Shown here: positions 1 to 12,345 of the stretch, piece by piece
Layout of the letters: every line of letters starts with the position of its first letter
How positions within the stretch are numbered: position 1 is the stretch's first letter
Origin: Larix kaempferi
Lineage: Eukaryota > Streptophyta > Pinopsida > Pinales > Pinaceae
Direction of reading: 5' to 3'
Assembly (NCBI GenBank): GCA_027924585.1
Contig: BSBM01000372.1
Location: 36,592,501 to 36,656,500, forward strand
DNA: 64,000 nt
The notes under the pieces: model-generated
The model's database searches: none
The model's input: the letters and a program-made list of their open reading frames with translations, nothing else
What the model was told of the DNA's origin: nothing
Position numbers and translations under genes: made by a program

Positions 1-738
1 AAAAACATTGCTAAAATAAGAACAAACTCTCACAAGCTCCATAGTGAAACAAGGCATTGGAAAATAAGAATTTGTCATTTTCTTATACTAAGAGGGTTGA
101 AAATTAAAATCACTTTATCATATAATTTCATGCATACAGACATATTTGCTATAATATTGACCTTCCTATCCTTTTTACTCATCATAATTATGGCGATTTA
201 GGACGACTTCTCATAAATAAAAATTTGAACACAATTTTTTTAAGAAAACCAAATAACTTCTTACTTTTTTTTTAAAGTCAATATCCGAAATTGATCTTAA
301 TAAACATTAATAATTATCATCATTGTAATTATGTATAAAATTTTTATTTTTTTTAATATTTAAAATTTGTATTATAAAATCGTAAATAAATAATATAATT
401 ATGTACATTTAAATACAAACAAAAGTAATTATGTGCCTGAGATGATACAATATGCCAACTTCAATGTGGTTGTCTCTATTATAAAATAGCTTTTCAAAGC
501 TGTAGCCTTTCGTGTGATACATCCCGTCGTGAAAAATAAGTTGTAGGTGATTGGAAATATTTACAATTGACACATGGAGAAATTTGATTCACAAAAGAAC
601 GCATATGCATGAAATATAATAAACATAGGTAATTTTATCTCATAGCATTTTAAGGGGCTCTCAAATAACCAGAAACAAAAGCTTATCATCAAACAAGGGA
701 TAAGGCCACGACGTGGCTAGTCCCTGCCATCTTGTGGT
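1..738. other. AT-rich stretch, nothing recognised
   Basis: AT-rich sequence with short homopolymer runs. I see no reading frame of note, no terminal repeats and no RNA gene. Confidence 0.5.
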
Positions 739-739
739 A

Positions 740-876
740 GTCATGGTCCTAAGATAAGGCTTAGGCTAAGCTAGGGAAGTCATGGTCATGAGATGAGGTT
801 TAGGTTTAGGTTTAGGTTTAGGTTTAGGTTTAGGTTTAGGGTAAGGGTAAGGGTAAGGGTAAGGGTAAGGGTAAGG
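740..876 (+). repeat. Interstitial telomere-like hexamer array
   Basis: A roughly 39-bp segment occurs twice (about 740-778 and 779-805). It leads into about seven TTTAGG hexamers (799-840) and then about six GGTAAG-type hexamers (841-876). The plant telomere unit is TTTAGGG, so this is a six-base derivative followed by a second six-base variant, with an abrupt switch between blocks. No subtelomeric satellite is visible nearby, so I read it as an interstitial telomere-like microsatellite rather than a chromosome end. Confidence 0.85.
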
Positions 877-964
877 TAGGAAAATCTTAAAATAATGATG
901 AATATTTATTCAAATTTTCAAATAAATTTAAATAAAATGAAAATTTATTTCAAATTTCTTATGT

Positions 965-1425
965 ACTAGCATAGTCACTTAACTTGTGGTTGGTAAATAT
1001 AGATAGGTCACAAGTTAAGTGTTATGGACAAGTTATCTCTTACTTGTTCTCCATGCTTAGTTGTAATCATTTGTTGTAATTTACCTTTTTTAGTGAAATG
1101 GGTTGTCTCTCACTACGTGTTATCCATGCATCTACGTGATATTTTTTCTTTTACACTTGTCACATCCTCCTTCAATCTAGGGAAAGCATATATGGTTGTC
1201 CACCCCAAATTCTAACTCATAGATTCTTGATTCCTGCATTGGTTCGTGAACACTTAACTTGTGACTAGTGAACACAGATAGGTGACAACTTAAGTGTCAT
1301 GATTAAGTTATCTATTACTTGTTTTCAGTGTTTAGTTGAAACAACATATTGACTATGTCTTAGCTACATTTTACTTTTTTTAGTTAAATAAGTTGTTTGT
1401 CACTACCTGTTATCAGTGATTTTAT
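965..1425. repeat. Diverged tandem duplication, period about 275 bp, with hairpin
   Basis: Two related copies start near 965 and 1240. The first contains a perfect 13-bp inverted repeat (arms 976-988 and 1009-1021, 20-base loop). The second keeps the left arm exactly (1251-1263) and a degraded right arm (about 1284-1296). Downstream blocks of both copies also match. No coding potential is seen. Confidence 0.7.
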
Positions 1426-1727
1426 ATATATGTATAATAATTGTTTATTTCAAATTTTGAACTACACCCACAGACCAAAAAAAAAATGAAATCGACATTT
1501 GAAAATCCCCATCCACGTGACTAATCAACTTCAAAACTCTTACTTGGAAAGTCTTGAAATAGGAAGCAAGTGTGAGTCGTATCATATTAAAGGTACTATA
1601 TGTGAAAGGGTAAAGTTAATCTTATATATATTTGAGGGTAAAGTGAATCTTAATATATTTTAGCAAATAAAACTACAATGTTTTAGTGAGCGCTTTTGAA
1701 AAGAAGGTAAAAAAAAAAAAAATATAG

Positions 1728-1881
1728 ATGTTGTGCAAAGTTCTCAAAATACTCCTTTGTCTCTGTAAATGTGAACGGTTCTCAAAAGATTTTGAAATGA
1801 AGGTTAAAAATAAATATAAATGTTGTGCAAAGTTCTCAAAATACTCCTCTCTCTGTATAAATGTGAACGGTTCTCAAAAGA
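1728..1881. repeat. Short tandem duplication, period 92 bp
   Basis: A block of about 62 bp at 1728-1790 recurs at 1820-1881 with small changes. The 76-codon frame across it is explained by the duplication. It does not look like a gene. Confidence 0.65.
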
Positions 1882-2206
1882 CTCCTGTATATATGCAAAA
1901 GATGATTTTAGATTTTACAAAGAATGCATCTCATATATATTTTAAAAAGGTTATTTGAAGTTGTTTCTATGAAATTTTTCTTAATAAGTTGTGAAAGCAT
2001 TTTTGTTACAAGTGATTGGTTAATGAAAAAGAAGTTTAGTTAGAAAACAGGTAAAAAGTGGATTCTAGAAAAATAGTAAAAAGATGGAAAGATAAATAAA
2101 TACTAGATGGAGTCTTGAGATTTATAGTTTTTGAAAGTGAAGAAAGGGAAGTATCCAAAGGAATGCGTTAGAAGAGAAAAAAAAAACTTTTAATAATGTG
2201 CTTAAA

Positions 2207-2563
2207 AATGAGTTATCCTCGTAAACTCAATGAAGATTTGGCTTGTGTTGAAGATGAGCAATAACTCATGCAATGCCTTCTAAAGTTGGAAGAATCTAAG
2301 AAGAAAGTTTGTAATATAATTGATAAGTTGGTAGTTAGCAAGGGGGAGAAACAACAACCCTAGCCTATGAAAAAAATGAAGAAAGCACTATAGATGTTGA
2401 AGACAAAGTGGAGATAGAATACAACCTTGAAACAACTTCAATTGAAGAAATGAACAATAATGAATATGTTGTAGATATGATTGAATTTGGAAGACATTTT
2501 GGAGGACCGGTCTATGATGAGGATGAATTCCCAAAAGAGGAATTTACAAAGATTAGTAGATAG
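2207..2563 (+). pseudogene. Decayed acidic coding fragment, possibly retroelement
   Basis: Two consecutive frames give a lysine/glutamate-rich, coiled-coil-like stretch and then a strongly acidic stretch ending in GGPVYDEDEF and a stop at about 2563. They are separated by in-frame stops and a frameshift near 2377. The acidic tail resembles Gag-protease linkers of some plant gypsy elements, but no zinc knuckle or protease motif is present, so the family is not established. Confidence 0.3.
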
Positions 2564-2599
2564 ATGAAGTTGATCAAAACAATTATGAGTGGAGAAGCA

Positions 2600-4055
2600 A
2601 TAGATCATGATCATGGATAATTTTAAGGACTAAATTTAGTCCATGGGATAAATTAAGGGGTTACAAAAATTTAGTGGGCTTTTTTCTTATATGGAGAGGG
2701 TTTTTCAGCTAAAATATATTCGTCCAATATTTTTTAGAGAAAATATAAATCCAAAATTAATAGCCTCCCATATATTAATGAGGAAAATAGAAAAAACTAA
2801 TTTCGCCCTAGCAAAACATCCCTCCAATCTATCTCTTGCCTCAATTTCTAGAGAAATTATAGTCAAATCATTCCTCCACCCCCAATTTTTAGTAATGGAG
2901 GCTCCCAGGGGTTATTTCGCTCTCCATTTTCCCTATAATTTAGGTATACTGTTTCATTTTCCCGAATTTTTATTCAATTTCATGTTGATACCTTCTTTGA
3001 GCCCTTGATTTCTAGTATTAGAGGGAAAGCAGGGGCGATTTTGTCCTGTATAAAGGCTGCAGTGATTCATGGTTCACCCACATTGGATTGCACTTGCAGG
3101 GTGAAGATTCTGGTCTATGCGATTCCACTTTTCATTCTTAGTTTCATTGACATTTTAATCTTTGCGCAACATATCGATTGTTGAAATCTCATGTCTTTAA
3201 GGGGAATTCCGCACATGCAATTTATCAAAGAATACATACTCGCGTCATTCTTTTATCCAATAATTAATGTTGTATGATTTTTCTTGTGCTTTTTATGCTT
3301 TTATCCATAGCTACAATGGATTATTATACAATAAATTTTCCTTTTATCATGGATTCTGTTAAAGGCCAATTGAATTATATTGAATTATAGGGAGCTCTTT
3401 ATTCTTAGGTATCATTTAGGTTTATTAGGGTTTTAATCTATCCTAGGAGTATTTGCTTCATGCAAGTGTTATAGAGCTTAGAAGATATGATTTATTTTAT
3501 GCCTTGTTGTATTTAAACCATCAACTGATATTTATACGTTGTTAGTGCCTGCTACTCTTGATGGAGAGACACCACATGGTTTTTATATATTCAAACTAAA
3601 TTTGACCCAGTTGTTTAAAATGTGCTTTTATTACAATCTTTCTATGCAATTATTATTGGATCTTAGGTGTTCGTGAGAGTGTGTGTGTTCCTATTTTTTG
3701 TTTGTTAAATTGTTGATGTGTGGAATTTTTGTAATATAAATGAATGCACATTGATTATAATGGTGGGGCTGCAGTAGAATGGTCATTATTTTGGAACTTT
3801 CTTCTTGTATAGTTGTTCAAAGAGTTAGAAGTAGATTCTTTTATTTGTATTGAGAATTTTGTGATTGGTAGATTTTTTTATTCGTATTGCTAAGATTGCC
3901 AAATTCATCTATAACCTAAATATGTTGGGTTCAGTATTTGTTTTACAATATTTTGTTTTTTGTAAGGGTCATTCATAAGTAAAATGTTTTTTGGTGATTT
4001 GTTTTGATGTGCAATTGCTATCATCATCCATAAATAGATCTAGTTATGTATGATG
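2600..4055. other. Unassigned AT-rich stretch with a TATA-like site
   Basis: No recognisable coding sequence. A TATAAAGG box at 3049-3056, preceded by mixed sequence and followed by leader-like sequence, resembles an LTR promoter. I found no second copy, primer site or target duplication, so an LTR is only possible here. Confidence 0.3.
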
Positions 4056-4060
4056 AATAT

Positions 4061-4463
4061 TGTTAGAAAAAAAAGATCGCAGAAAAATAACAATAAACAA
4101 GATGCAAATATAAAAAACATAAACACAATACAAGAGAGACACCAATATATGTGGTTCACCCAATCTGGGCTACATCCACAGAGAAATTTCCAGCACTATT
4201 CTTATACCATCCAACAAATGAAGGGATACAACCTGTAGCACACCCGTTTCAACTTCCTCTTCACTCTCTGACAGTCTCTCTTACCGTAATCATAGAGACA
4301 TTTACAATACTACAATACACAATAATTTCCCCCCCTGGAACCCCCATGGTGGCTATATTGGGGTGGGTGGGGGGTCCCATAACTCCCCCCCATCATAGGT
4401 TGGGATCCAGACATGGCTGGAACACAACCTTTAAATAAGGAAGATCAGGCTCCACAACCAACA
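4061..4463 (-). mobile_element. Solo LTR flanked by target duplication
   Basis: This 403-bp segment runs from TGTTAG to CCAACA and is flanked by a perfect 5-bp direct repeat AATAT (4056-4060 and 4464-4468), as expected of an LTR left by recombination. Its reverse complement matches 25252-25795 over most of its length, with a deletion of the central part. A gene-free interior and TG...CA ends support an LTR. By TATA position in the longer copy, the LTR reads on the minus strand here. The two short frames inside (4050-4438) are not genes. Confidence 0.85.
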
Positions 4464-4469
4464 AATATT

Positions 4470-5577
4470 TCATTTAGTTGGAACACGATACTTCATATCC
4501 ATCAATATTGTATATAATATGTATAGGACATGTTTGACTTCAGATATAAAAATTCTACTATTTGATATCTTATTTTTTTGCATTCAATGAGGGTACTAAA
4601 CAATTTTACCACATTCTGCATGCTTTCAAAAATTTCAAGGACATGGATACATACACCACCTCAATTTATCTAAGAAAAAGTAGTCTTTAACGGAGTAGTT
4701 CTAATGATATGTGTGATGATGCATTAATGTGCTTTCTATTCATGTTAGTGTATGTTCTTATTTCTAATAACCACTGCAAATTTCTAACTAACTCTAAAAA
4801 TTCTAAATCAAATGACAGAATTCATATTTTGATTGTCAACAAAAGAAAGGAAAAAGTGGTATTCATATCTATAAACAGATAAGCAGGTTATTTTCTTAGA
4901 GGTTAGCTTAAAAGTGGGAGATTTGGAAAAGAAGCTAATTATGAATTCATACACTATATTAAGGTTGTGTATCTCGATAAGACTCCAATTTGTGATATAG
5001 TGTAAAGTGTTCGATTATATCAGTTTGTCGGTATGTCAAGATTTGGTTCCCCACATGTCACTTGGACTAATAAGGTATGAGATAACAAGTGGAGTCCCCA
5101 CTTTCCCTAAATCTAGTTAGTGCAGTTGTGTTTCATCGACACCTTCAATTGTGAGTGATCGAATACTGCTTGTCAAATCTATAAATAAATCCCTCCTCTC
5201 CTCATTCATGCATTTGTTCATTCAAGAGTCTAGGAGTTGAAAGAGTCTAGAGTTGAGCTCTGGTATTGCTCATCTATTTCACTACCCTAGTAATCTACAG
5301 AAACAAAAGCTGACTCTTCCTAGCAAAATATTTAGCAAGGCGTTGCAAGGTTTTATAATTCGATGAATATTTTATAATTTAGTGAAAGATTCCCCAAGAT
5401 TTTACAAGATTATATAATAGAATGAAAGATTATCCAAAAAATTATATATACATATTAGAATAATGATAAAATATACTTCAAATTTTCCTATATATCAGGG
5501 ATATTCGCCCATTTATTATACATATAAATTGGGGGGGGGGGGTTCTTAAAATTATCCTTGATCATGATAAATATTTT
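4470..5577. other. No gene seen; G12 homopolymer
   Basis: AT-rich sequence without terminal repeats or coding signal. It contains a run of twelve G residues at 5531-5542. Confidence 0.45.
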
Positions 5578-6400
5578 ATGATGAGTGCTACAGTAAATAG
5601 AGAAGAAGATATGGAGATAGATATAGATGGTTTTGATGATGCAAACAAGGTCAATGTGGTTGAGGATCCTGAAGAGATATGTATTTTGAAAAATAATATA
5701 TCTGGAAGTTTGTGTTTGAGTATTGATGTCACAGTAGGTGAAAGTACATATGACAAGAAAGGAAACTAGTGAAGGTTGCAGCTAAGAAGAAAGGAACAGA
5801 GAAAAATATGACGATATGTTAAAAAAAATATTTTGTTTTATTTTATCGTTTATTTGCTTATGAGTATGCAAGTAATGAAATCGGAAAATGTGCAAGCATG
5901 GAGAGAAACAAGCAATTTGAAGAAGTGTTGAATCAATCAAGAAGCATAGGTAATCAAGATTAATATATTGTTGATGAAGAAGATGAAATGAATGCATATT
6001 ATGAATTTTCCTCTAAGAAAGATTGTTTAGAAGAAGAACATGTTGATAATATTTTTATGAAATGGAGCCTTGAAGAGATCATGCATTACTAGCATTTATT
6101 GAGTTCACATCAGACCATTGATCGAATCAGTCTTAGCATGCCTGATGATGAGTATACTAGGTGGGATATTTGTATGCCCATATTACAACATTTGGAGATA
6201 AAGATTAGGATTGTGACCCATAGTGTAAAGGGTGTTCAATGTTGAATGATGGCAAGTAAGTTGAAGAATATTTTGCATCTAAAGGTATTGATTTCATATT
6301 TAGGAAATTGAATACAAAATTGAAGGTGAAGAAGAAGGTGAAAGTGAAAAAGACAAAGTATTCCTCGTTCAAGGTTTTGCATCAACAAATGTAGAAACAA
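5578..6400 (+). pseudogene. Decayed coding-like stretch, family unknown
   Basis: An acidic 63-codon frame (5578-5769) is followed by further fragments with coding-like composition but several stops and frame changes, up to about 6400. No motif is recognised. It lies upstream of a polypurine tract and LTR-like start at 6578-6587, so it may be the ruined body of a retroelement. That link is inferred from order alone. Confidence 0.25.
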
Positions 6401-6577
6401 TGCAAATAGGTTTAAGTTTTCAGTAGAACATGTTTTTGAACTTTTCTTGTAAGCCTAGCTAAATCTAAAACCATGAGGCAATTGTGTCAGCAAATTTGTT
6501 GTCATGTAATCCCACAGAGGCATTTTGAACTACATTGTTGTAGTATGTTAGTGGTAGAAATGTTAACAATCATAATT

Positions 6578-6620
6578 AAGGGGGAGTGTTGGAAAGTTTA
6601 ATTACTCCAACAAGAGAAAT
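6578..6620 (+). mobile_element. Polypurine tract and start of a 3' LTR-like sequence
   Basis: AAGGGGGAG (6578-6586) is followed at once by TGTTGGAAAG at 6587. This is the usual junction between a polypurine tract and a 3' LTR in plant LTR elements. The far end of the LTR and any target duplication were not found. Confidence 0.4.
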
Positions 6621-7129
6621 TTGTTAAAAGGAGTAGTTAGGAGGTTGCATCTAGAAGGATTTGTTTAGTGCACCTAGACAATTCAAAAATTCAGAACAAT
6701 GTATATCATATTGAATTCAATATAGGAAATTTCTATAGGGTGCTTTGATCCTATGTTCATCGTTTCTTTGCATCTTCATCTTTCATTGTGTAGCAAAGCA
6801 AAAAAAATTCCCATCAATTCTATTGCTCATTTATGGGCACTTGCATGAAGATGATACCCAAAAGTGTTACAATATGAGTACACAAGCGCTAAAAATTAGA
6901 AGTGTGTATCTGCTCCTAAGACCACGTGTGCACTCTAGTTTGGTAAATCCCAAACTTCCACTTAGGAATCCATGCAGGGATTAAAGCGCACATGCATTAG
7001 GATCACACATGGTATTTTAGTGCACACACACTAATAGTGGGTGCACGTTAAAAGTGAACGCATGCTCCTTTGTATATTGAAAATTGAGCCAAGGCCCATT
7101 TTTATCCCATTCTACCCGACTCCGTTGGT

Positions 7130-9700
7130 CTGCAGGCATTCAAAAACACCAATTTGAACACACATGTGCATCAACTCCACCACCAACACCTTCAAATCAT
7201 CATCCGAGGAGGATTTGTATCCATAATTTGTATTTTTTTTTGTTTTTTCAATGATTTAAAAGAAACCGCATTCTAAACATTCCAAAAAAATCGATCAAAA
7301 TTGAAACAAATTCATGTTTTTTAAACTGTGGTTCATCTCTTCTCCATCACAATGGCCAAAAACTAAGAGCCAAAACCCCAAAAGAACAACCCTGAGGATA
7401 ACCCAACCACATAAATCCCTAAAATAAACATTAACCCCGAGGAGAACCCAACCACAGAAGCCCAAATTAACCAACATTTACACCAATTAAGAACCTTGGT
7501 TCAAGAGTTTAGAACCACTAGGGAACCGTTGAGACTCTCCTTACCCACATCCATTGACAACATCACTACCTCATATGGAAATGCTTACAGTGAATTGGTG
7601 AGCATAATTGAGTATAGGGATTGGATGAGAGTGTATTACTCCATCGGTCTCAGTCAAGACCAAATCAGAGACTTGAACATCTCAAAATAGACTCTAATTA
7701 GTTATTTAATTGACCTCGGGACCAACCTACCCCCTGATCCATGCAAAAGATGACTTTCCATGGATTGGTGCACATATGAGCCATGGAGACAAAACTAGAT
7801 GAGTTAATGGTTTATAAGTTTTCAACAAACCTCCTTGCAACAATAGGGAGGTTCCTCTATATTTTCTTCAAAAAATATATGCGGAGTTTGTGTTGGGTCT
7901 ACATGTCAACTACTTTGACATTAGTGAGTTTCAGGGGGTTGGCCTTGGATCTACCCAGGATCAACCCAGCACTAGGAATAATGCAATGAGAGGGCCACCT
8001 ACACCTAGGCATACACCTGACCCCCCCCCAGACACCTCAGTTACTAGTTAGCATAGATGAGACTACCACTTCCATATCACAACTTACTCATGAATAGTGT
8101 ACTACAACAGAGTACATTCTTGGAATCATCCAAGCATGACACATCAGAGCAACATGGAGGACCATCAGGTGTAGGTCCTTTAGGCCCCATTGGTCATGGA
8201 CCATCCATGATAGCTAGTGGGAAAGGGATCCTTTTTATAGCCAAGGATTACCCCATCAATGCACTCACTGCGGCCATACTTGCCATGGACCTACGGAGGA
8301 TCCTTCATGAGATACTTTTATGTGTGAGGTTAGTACATGATTTGTAAATGGTCAATTATATTTTTAACTGTACATTTTACAAGTGTTAGATGAACATTGA
8401 TTAGTGTATTTAATATGTAATTGATTTTTTTAGCATGTGGATTTGTTTCGATATGAAACAACATAATCAAGGTGGGAGGACATTACTACTCCCAACCTTG
8501 ATTCCACCACATAAGAAACAACAAATATTGCAACACCTCATATACAAGTATCTAAAAGAGTGTATGGTTGTAGAATTTAAAAATTGAGTTAGTTGTAACT
8601 ATAAGATTTTATATGAGAAATAAATATTAATGTTGTTGTGATTCCATAGGTGCATACAGAAGAGATTGAGCACAGGTCTCCACCTAGGCTAAGTAGATCA
8701 CATATCATGCAAGTAACTTGTGTGAAATTAATTATATATTTGACGTGAAATTAATTTTGTTTGTATGGTTAATTTACATGTTTTTTATTCTAATGAAATG
8801 TATTTCATATCTTTACGTAGGTTCCATCTCCTATCATATGATCACCATACGCACACATCCCTACATATATTCCACATAGCTCATTTTTTCCATAGTTCAT
8901 GTCAATTCATGTGATTGGGCACTTTATCCCTGTGATCAGCATACCCATATCCCCCCATATTCTTCTCCCACCCATTGTACATCCACTGGGGAAATATCAC
9001 CACCCACACCCATCCCCTCATGCGTTTCCCCCACCTATCCAACATTTGGATCCATCTGATCCATCTACATCAGCTCCATCCATTTCCCCTACATCAACCC
9101 TCACCCATTTACCTACATCACCTCCCCACCTACATCATCCCCCTCCACCACCATTGCCTCGGAGCAAGTTGTCCATCCTAGTGCTCCACTTCCTAGCCAA
9201 GAAGGGAAATCTCTTGCATCACCTCAAATATTCACAGTGAGGTTTATAAGTTCATTAAAATCTTATAAAGCATGAATGAATTTCATAAAATAATGCATTT
9301 TCGTTTTATGTATTAATGATTTTTGTAATTGTTGTAGGGAGGAATTGCTGAGAGACTTGGATTGAGGAGATGGACACCCTCATCATGACATGTTTTCTTG
9401 TCTCAGGTGATTACTCAAGATTTGAATTCTAATTGTATTTTTTAAAGTGTACTAATTGATAGAATTGTGGGAAAACTAACATGTTGTTTCGCTTTGAGAG
9501 CCAGGAGAGACACTCCACACCCAGACCCAGTCAACCTTCCTCTAACTCAAAGAGGAGGAATATTTATTTTGGATATGAGCATTGGGGTTCTGATGGTGTC
9601 CAAGGTGATTGAGACACCCTGTGGCATTTTTGGCAGGAGATGTTTATTTGTGTATAGGCCATGAGCCACCCTTATTCCATTTTTGGGCATGAGCATCCAT
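7130..9700 (+). pseudogene. Decayed coding-like region, proline/histidine-rich, unknown
   Basis: Several plus-strand pieces have protein-like composition: 7440-7690 (a helical 60-80 residue stretch ending in a stop), 8057-8347, and a proline/histidine/serine-rich stretch at 8899-9240. They are interrupted by stops and AT-rich gaps and share no motif I recognise. They could be remnants of one transposon gene or of a multi-exon gene. I do not assign a function. Confidence 0.2.
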
Positions 9701-9874
9701 TATTGGGAACAATGTTCCATTTTGTAAAAAAATATAATTTTGGACATATTTCCAATACAAATTCATGATTTTCATCCGATGTATATGACATAGTATTTAT
9801 GGATTTTCATATTATTTATGTGGATTTGATGTTATATATTATGACTATTACACGGTTCATGGTGAATGTGATTG

Positions 9875-9879
9875 GTTCA
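9875..9879. repeat. Target site duplication of element A, left
   Basis: GTTCA directly precedes the 5' LTR and is repeated directly after the 3' LTR at 12540-12544. Confidence 0.9.
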
Positions 9880-10073
9880 TGCTATGAATATTTATTTAAC
9901 ATTATTATTTATTAATTAGTAGATTATTAGGTTATTAGTGAAAGGGCGTAACCCTTCACAATGTTAGATCAAGCCCTATAAAAGGCGATCTTATTGTATC
10001 ATCTTTTATCTAATAAATTCAATAATATATCTTTTATTCAATATGGATTTCATGTCCTAGTTTTTCTGTCGCA
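9880..10073 (+). repeat. Element A 5' LTR
   Basis: 194 bp from TGCTATG to GTCGCA. It carries TATAAAAG at 9977-9984 and a near-perfect GTGAAAGGG/CCCTTCAC inverted repeat upstream of it. It matches the 3' LTR at all but five positions. Confidence 0.95.
9977..9984 (+). promoter_or_regulatory. LTR TATA box, element A
   Basis: TATAAAAG in the 5' LTR, about 90 bp before the LTR end, and conserved in the 3' LTR. Likely start of the element RNA shortly downstream. Confidence 0.7.
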
Positions 10074-10075
10074 TT

Positions 10076-10087
10076 TGGTATCAGAGC
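10076..10087 (+). other. Primer binding site, initiator-Met type, element A
   Basis: TGGTATCAGAGC lies two bases after the 5' LTR. It is complementary to the 3' end of plant initiator tRNA-Met, the usual primer for minus-strand synthesis. Confidence 0.9.
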
Positions 10088-10896
10088 GGAACGCTCCTCC
10101 ACCTGAGCTCGGATTCGGCTCACACTCATAGCGGACTCGCTCCTCCTCAAGTGAGCTCGGACTCGGCTCATCCCTCCATTCCGCTGCATCACTCGCTCCA
10201 ATCCTCCTACTGAACTTCCATCCACGCCTTCCTACACCCCCACCCCTCTCGTCCACATGCCACACTCACCTCTCCTCATCTCTTCGCGCCCTCCTGCATT
10301 TCCTTGCTCATCATTCACACTTCCCTGCATGCCCTCCCACAGTCTTCACTCCCAGCGCCTCCCCCAATCCTCCTCTCATCCCAGCCAGCCCTCCCGCACG
10401 CTCTGCGCTCCCCTCTAACCCCACTCCTCTTCCCTTCTGCTCGCACATTCCCTTTCCTACACCACTGTTCTCTCATGCGCCCACGTCCCTCACTACACCA
10501 TCCATCCTGCTCCCTATTCCACGAGCTGCACCTCCCTTTGTGGCCAGTTCGCTGCTCTACCTTCCATACGCCAAGCGCCCTCCATCCCTTCTCCATATCC
10601 ACGCCCTTCAGCATCCTCCTGCGCTCCTGCCCCATCCACTACTCCTCCACCCACGACGCCTACTCCCGCAACGACCTGCAACCACTCACCATCAATATTA
10701 ATAAAAAAAATATATTCTTATAATAATATTCATATTATTATATAATATTTTATTTTTATTAAAATTTTATTATTCAACCCTATAATAAGAATATTTAAAT
10801 ATAATAATATTGTTATTATAATTATATATTTTTATTTTTATCACCTCCACATAAGCCAAAATTGCATCCAATTATTCACCACCACACCGAAGAAGC
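10088..10896 (+). other. Element A leader: C-rich block then AT island
   Basis: 10088-10690 is very rich in C and T, with many CCTCC and CTCC words. 10691-10850 is almost pure A/T. The start codon of gag follows at 10897. The open frames on both strands in the C-rich block come from lack of stops in GC-rich sequence and have no domain. Confidence 0.6.
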
Positions 10897-12204
10897 ATGA
10901 CGACAGAATTAAAAGCCCAAATGGAGAAAATAGAGAAGGATTTCTGAACCTTCAAGGAAATGATCACCAAGAGCCAGGAAGCACTTAAGAAAGAAATTAA
11001 AGAGGAAGTCATTCAAGTAATGGAGCAGAAAATGGACGACAAGTTCGACATTATGAGCAAGGAACAAAAAGTGTTAGACCAAAAAATGACGCAGAACCAT
11101 AATACATTAATGGAGATGTTACAAGGACTAATGCAAAAAAAGGACCAAGTCGGCAGTCCAGATGTGCTAGATGCCTCATCTCATATTTTCACATAGGAAG
11201 CAATTGCCAAGAATCAAGAAGAATTGCAAAAAGCAATAAAGATTAACAATGCGACGCTTAAGCAAGAGATAGAAACAAAAGTATTGCCAGAGATGGAGGC
11301 ACGATTAAACAACCAAATAGAAGCTATCAGTAAGACAATAGAGAATAAAAAAGATAAAAATCACCGCCAACAACGAAGCAGTTCAAATATGTCACTTACA
11401 TCATCCAGTAGTTCCAATCCACCATCAAACCATAAAACAAAAGGGAATCAATATCATCCTTACATAGTGTACCCGCCTAAGGCAAAAATAGAGTTGTCGA
11501 AATACAATGGAAGTGAAGACCAATGCGTTGCTTGGCTAAACAAAGCAGAAGAATACTTCGACATTTACAATATTCAATCTGATGAGGAGAAGGTGAAATA
11601 TGCGTCAATGCATATGGAAGGGTATGCCTATAATTGGTACCTTTGGTGGAAGAGAGACAATTTTTCCTACACCTGGAACTTGTTCAAAAATCATTTTTTT
11701 AATAGGTTTCAAGGAATCAAGAAAGATGAGTTTTTCAGTAAACTTACGAGATTACAACAAGTTGGAAGTGTTGAATAATTCACACATCAGTGGGAATCCT
11801 TGTCGACATGAGTATTTGGGTTGTCTGACAAGCAAAGACTCGAAACCTATTTAGGAGGTCTTAAACCATACCTCCAAAGAGAGTTAAAGTTACACGACAT
11901 ACCTAACGTAGAGGTAGCAAGACATAAAGCAAAAGCCGCAGAATGCAAACTGGAAGGAATAAACACAAGAGACGACAAGCATCATCGACAAGAAAAAGAG
12001 ACACAATGTAGGTACTGTGAAGATACATGGTCACCCGGCCATCAATGCCACAAACCTCAATCATATGCCTATGAAATGGAAAATAGATCAAAGCCATCTA
12101 ACAGTTACTCTGATAATAGAAAGAAGAAGAAAAACATATGTCGTCGATGCGGTGATGATTGGATCCCAGGCCATAAATGTAGGAACAATAAGACAATACA
12201 GTGA
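10897..12204 (+). pseudogene. gag: Element A Gag (435 codons, four premature stops)
   Basis: A single frame runs from ATG 10897 to TGA 12202-12204. Order: lysine/glutamate-rich coiled coil (residues about 1-160), serine-rich linker, the retrotransposon Gag domain with AWLNKAEEYF (about 205-350), then two zinc knuckles, CRYCEDTWSPGHQC and CRRCGDDWIPGHKC. The knuckle type is that of Ty3/gypsy Gag. In-frame stops lie at 10945 (TGA), 11194 (TAG), 11776 (TAA) and 11809 (TGA); no frameshift is needed. Each stop can come from an Arg or Gln codon by one C-to-T change. Gag would form the particle and package the RNA. No protease or polymerase follows; the frame ends 140 bp before the 3' LTR. Confidence 0.85.
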
Positions 12205-12345
12205 AAAATCATCAATGGAAAGGAAGTGCAAGTCTCTACACAAGAAATCACGTCTGATTCTAATACCGACACTGAATCTGAATGACGAATGATATTAGGA
12301 AAATACTCAAGCTTTGAGGACAAAGCTTTCCTAAGGGGAAGGCAA

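Noticed and set aside
4360-4374. G-rich run as a quadruplex
   Set aside because: Only three separable G runs are present, so a standard intramolecular four-run motif is not met.
10304-10723. 139-codon plus frame and overlapping minus frame in the C-rich block of element A
   Set aside because: It lies in the untranslated leader, has no domain, and both strands are open because the sequence is GC-rich and poor in stops.
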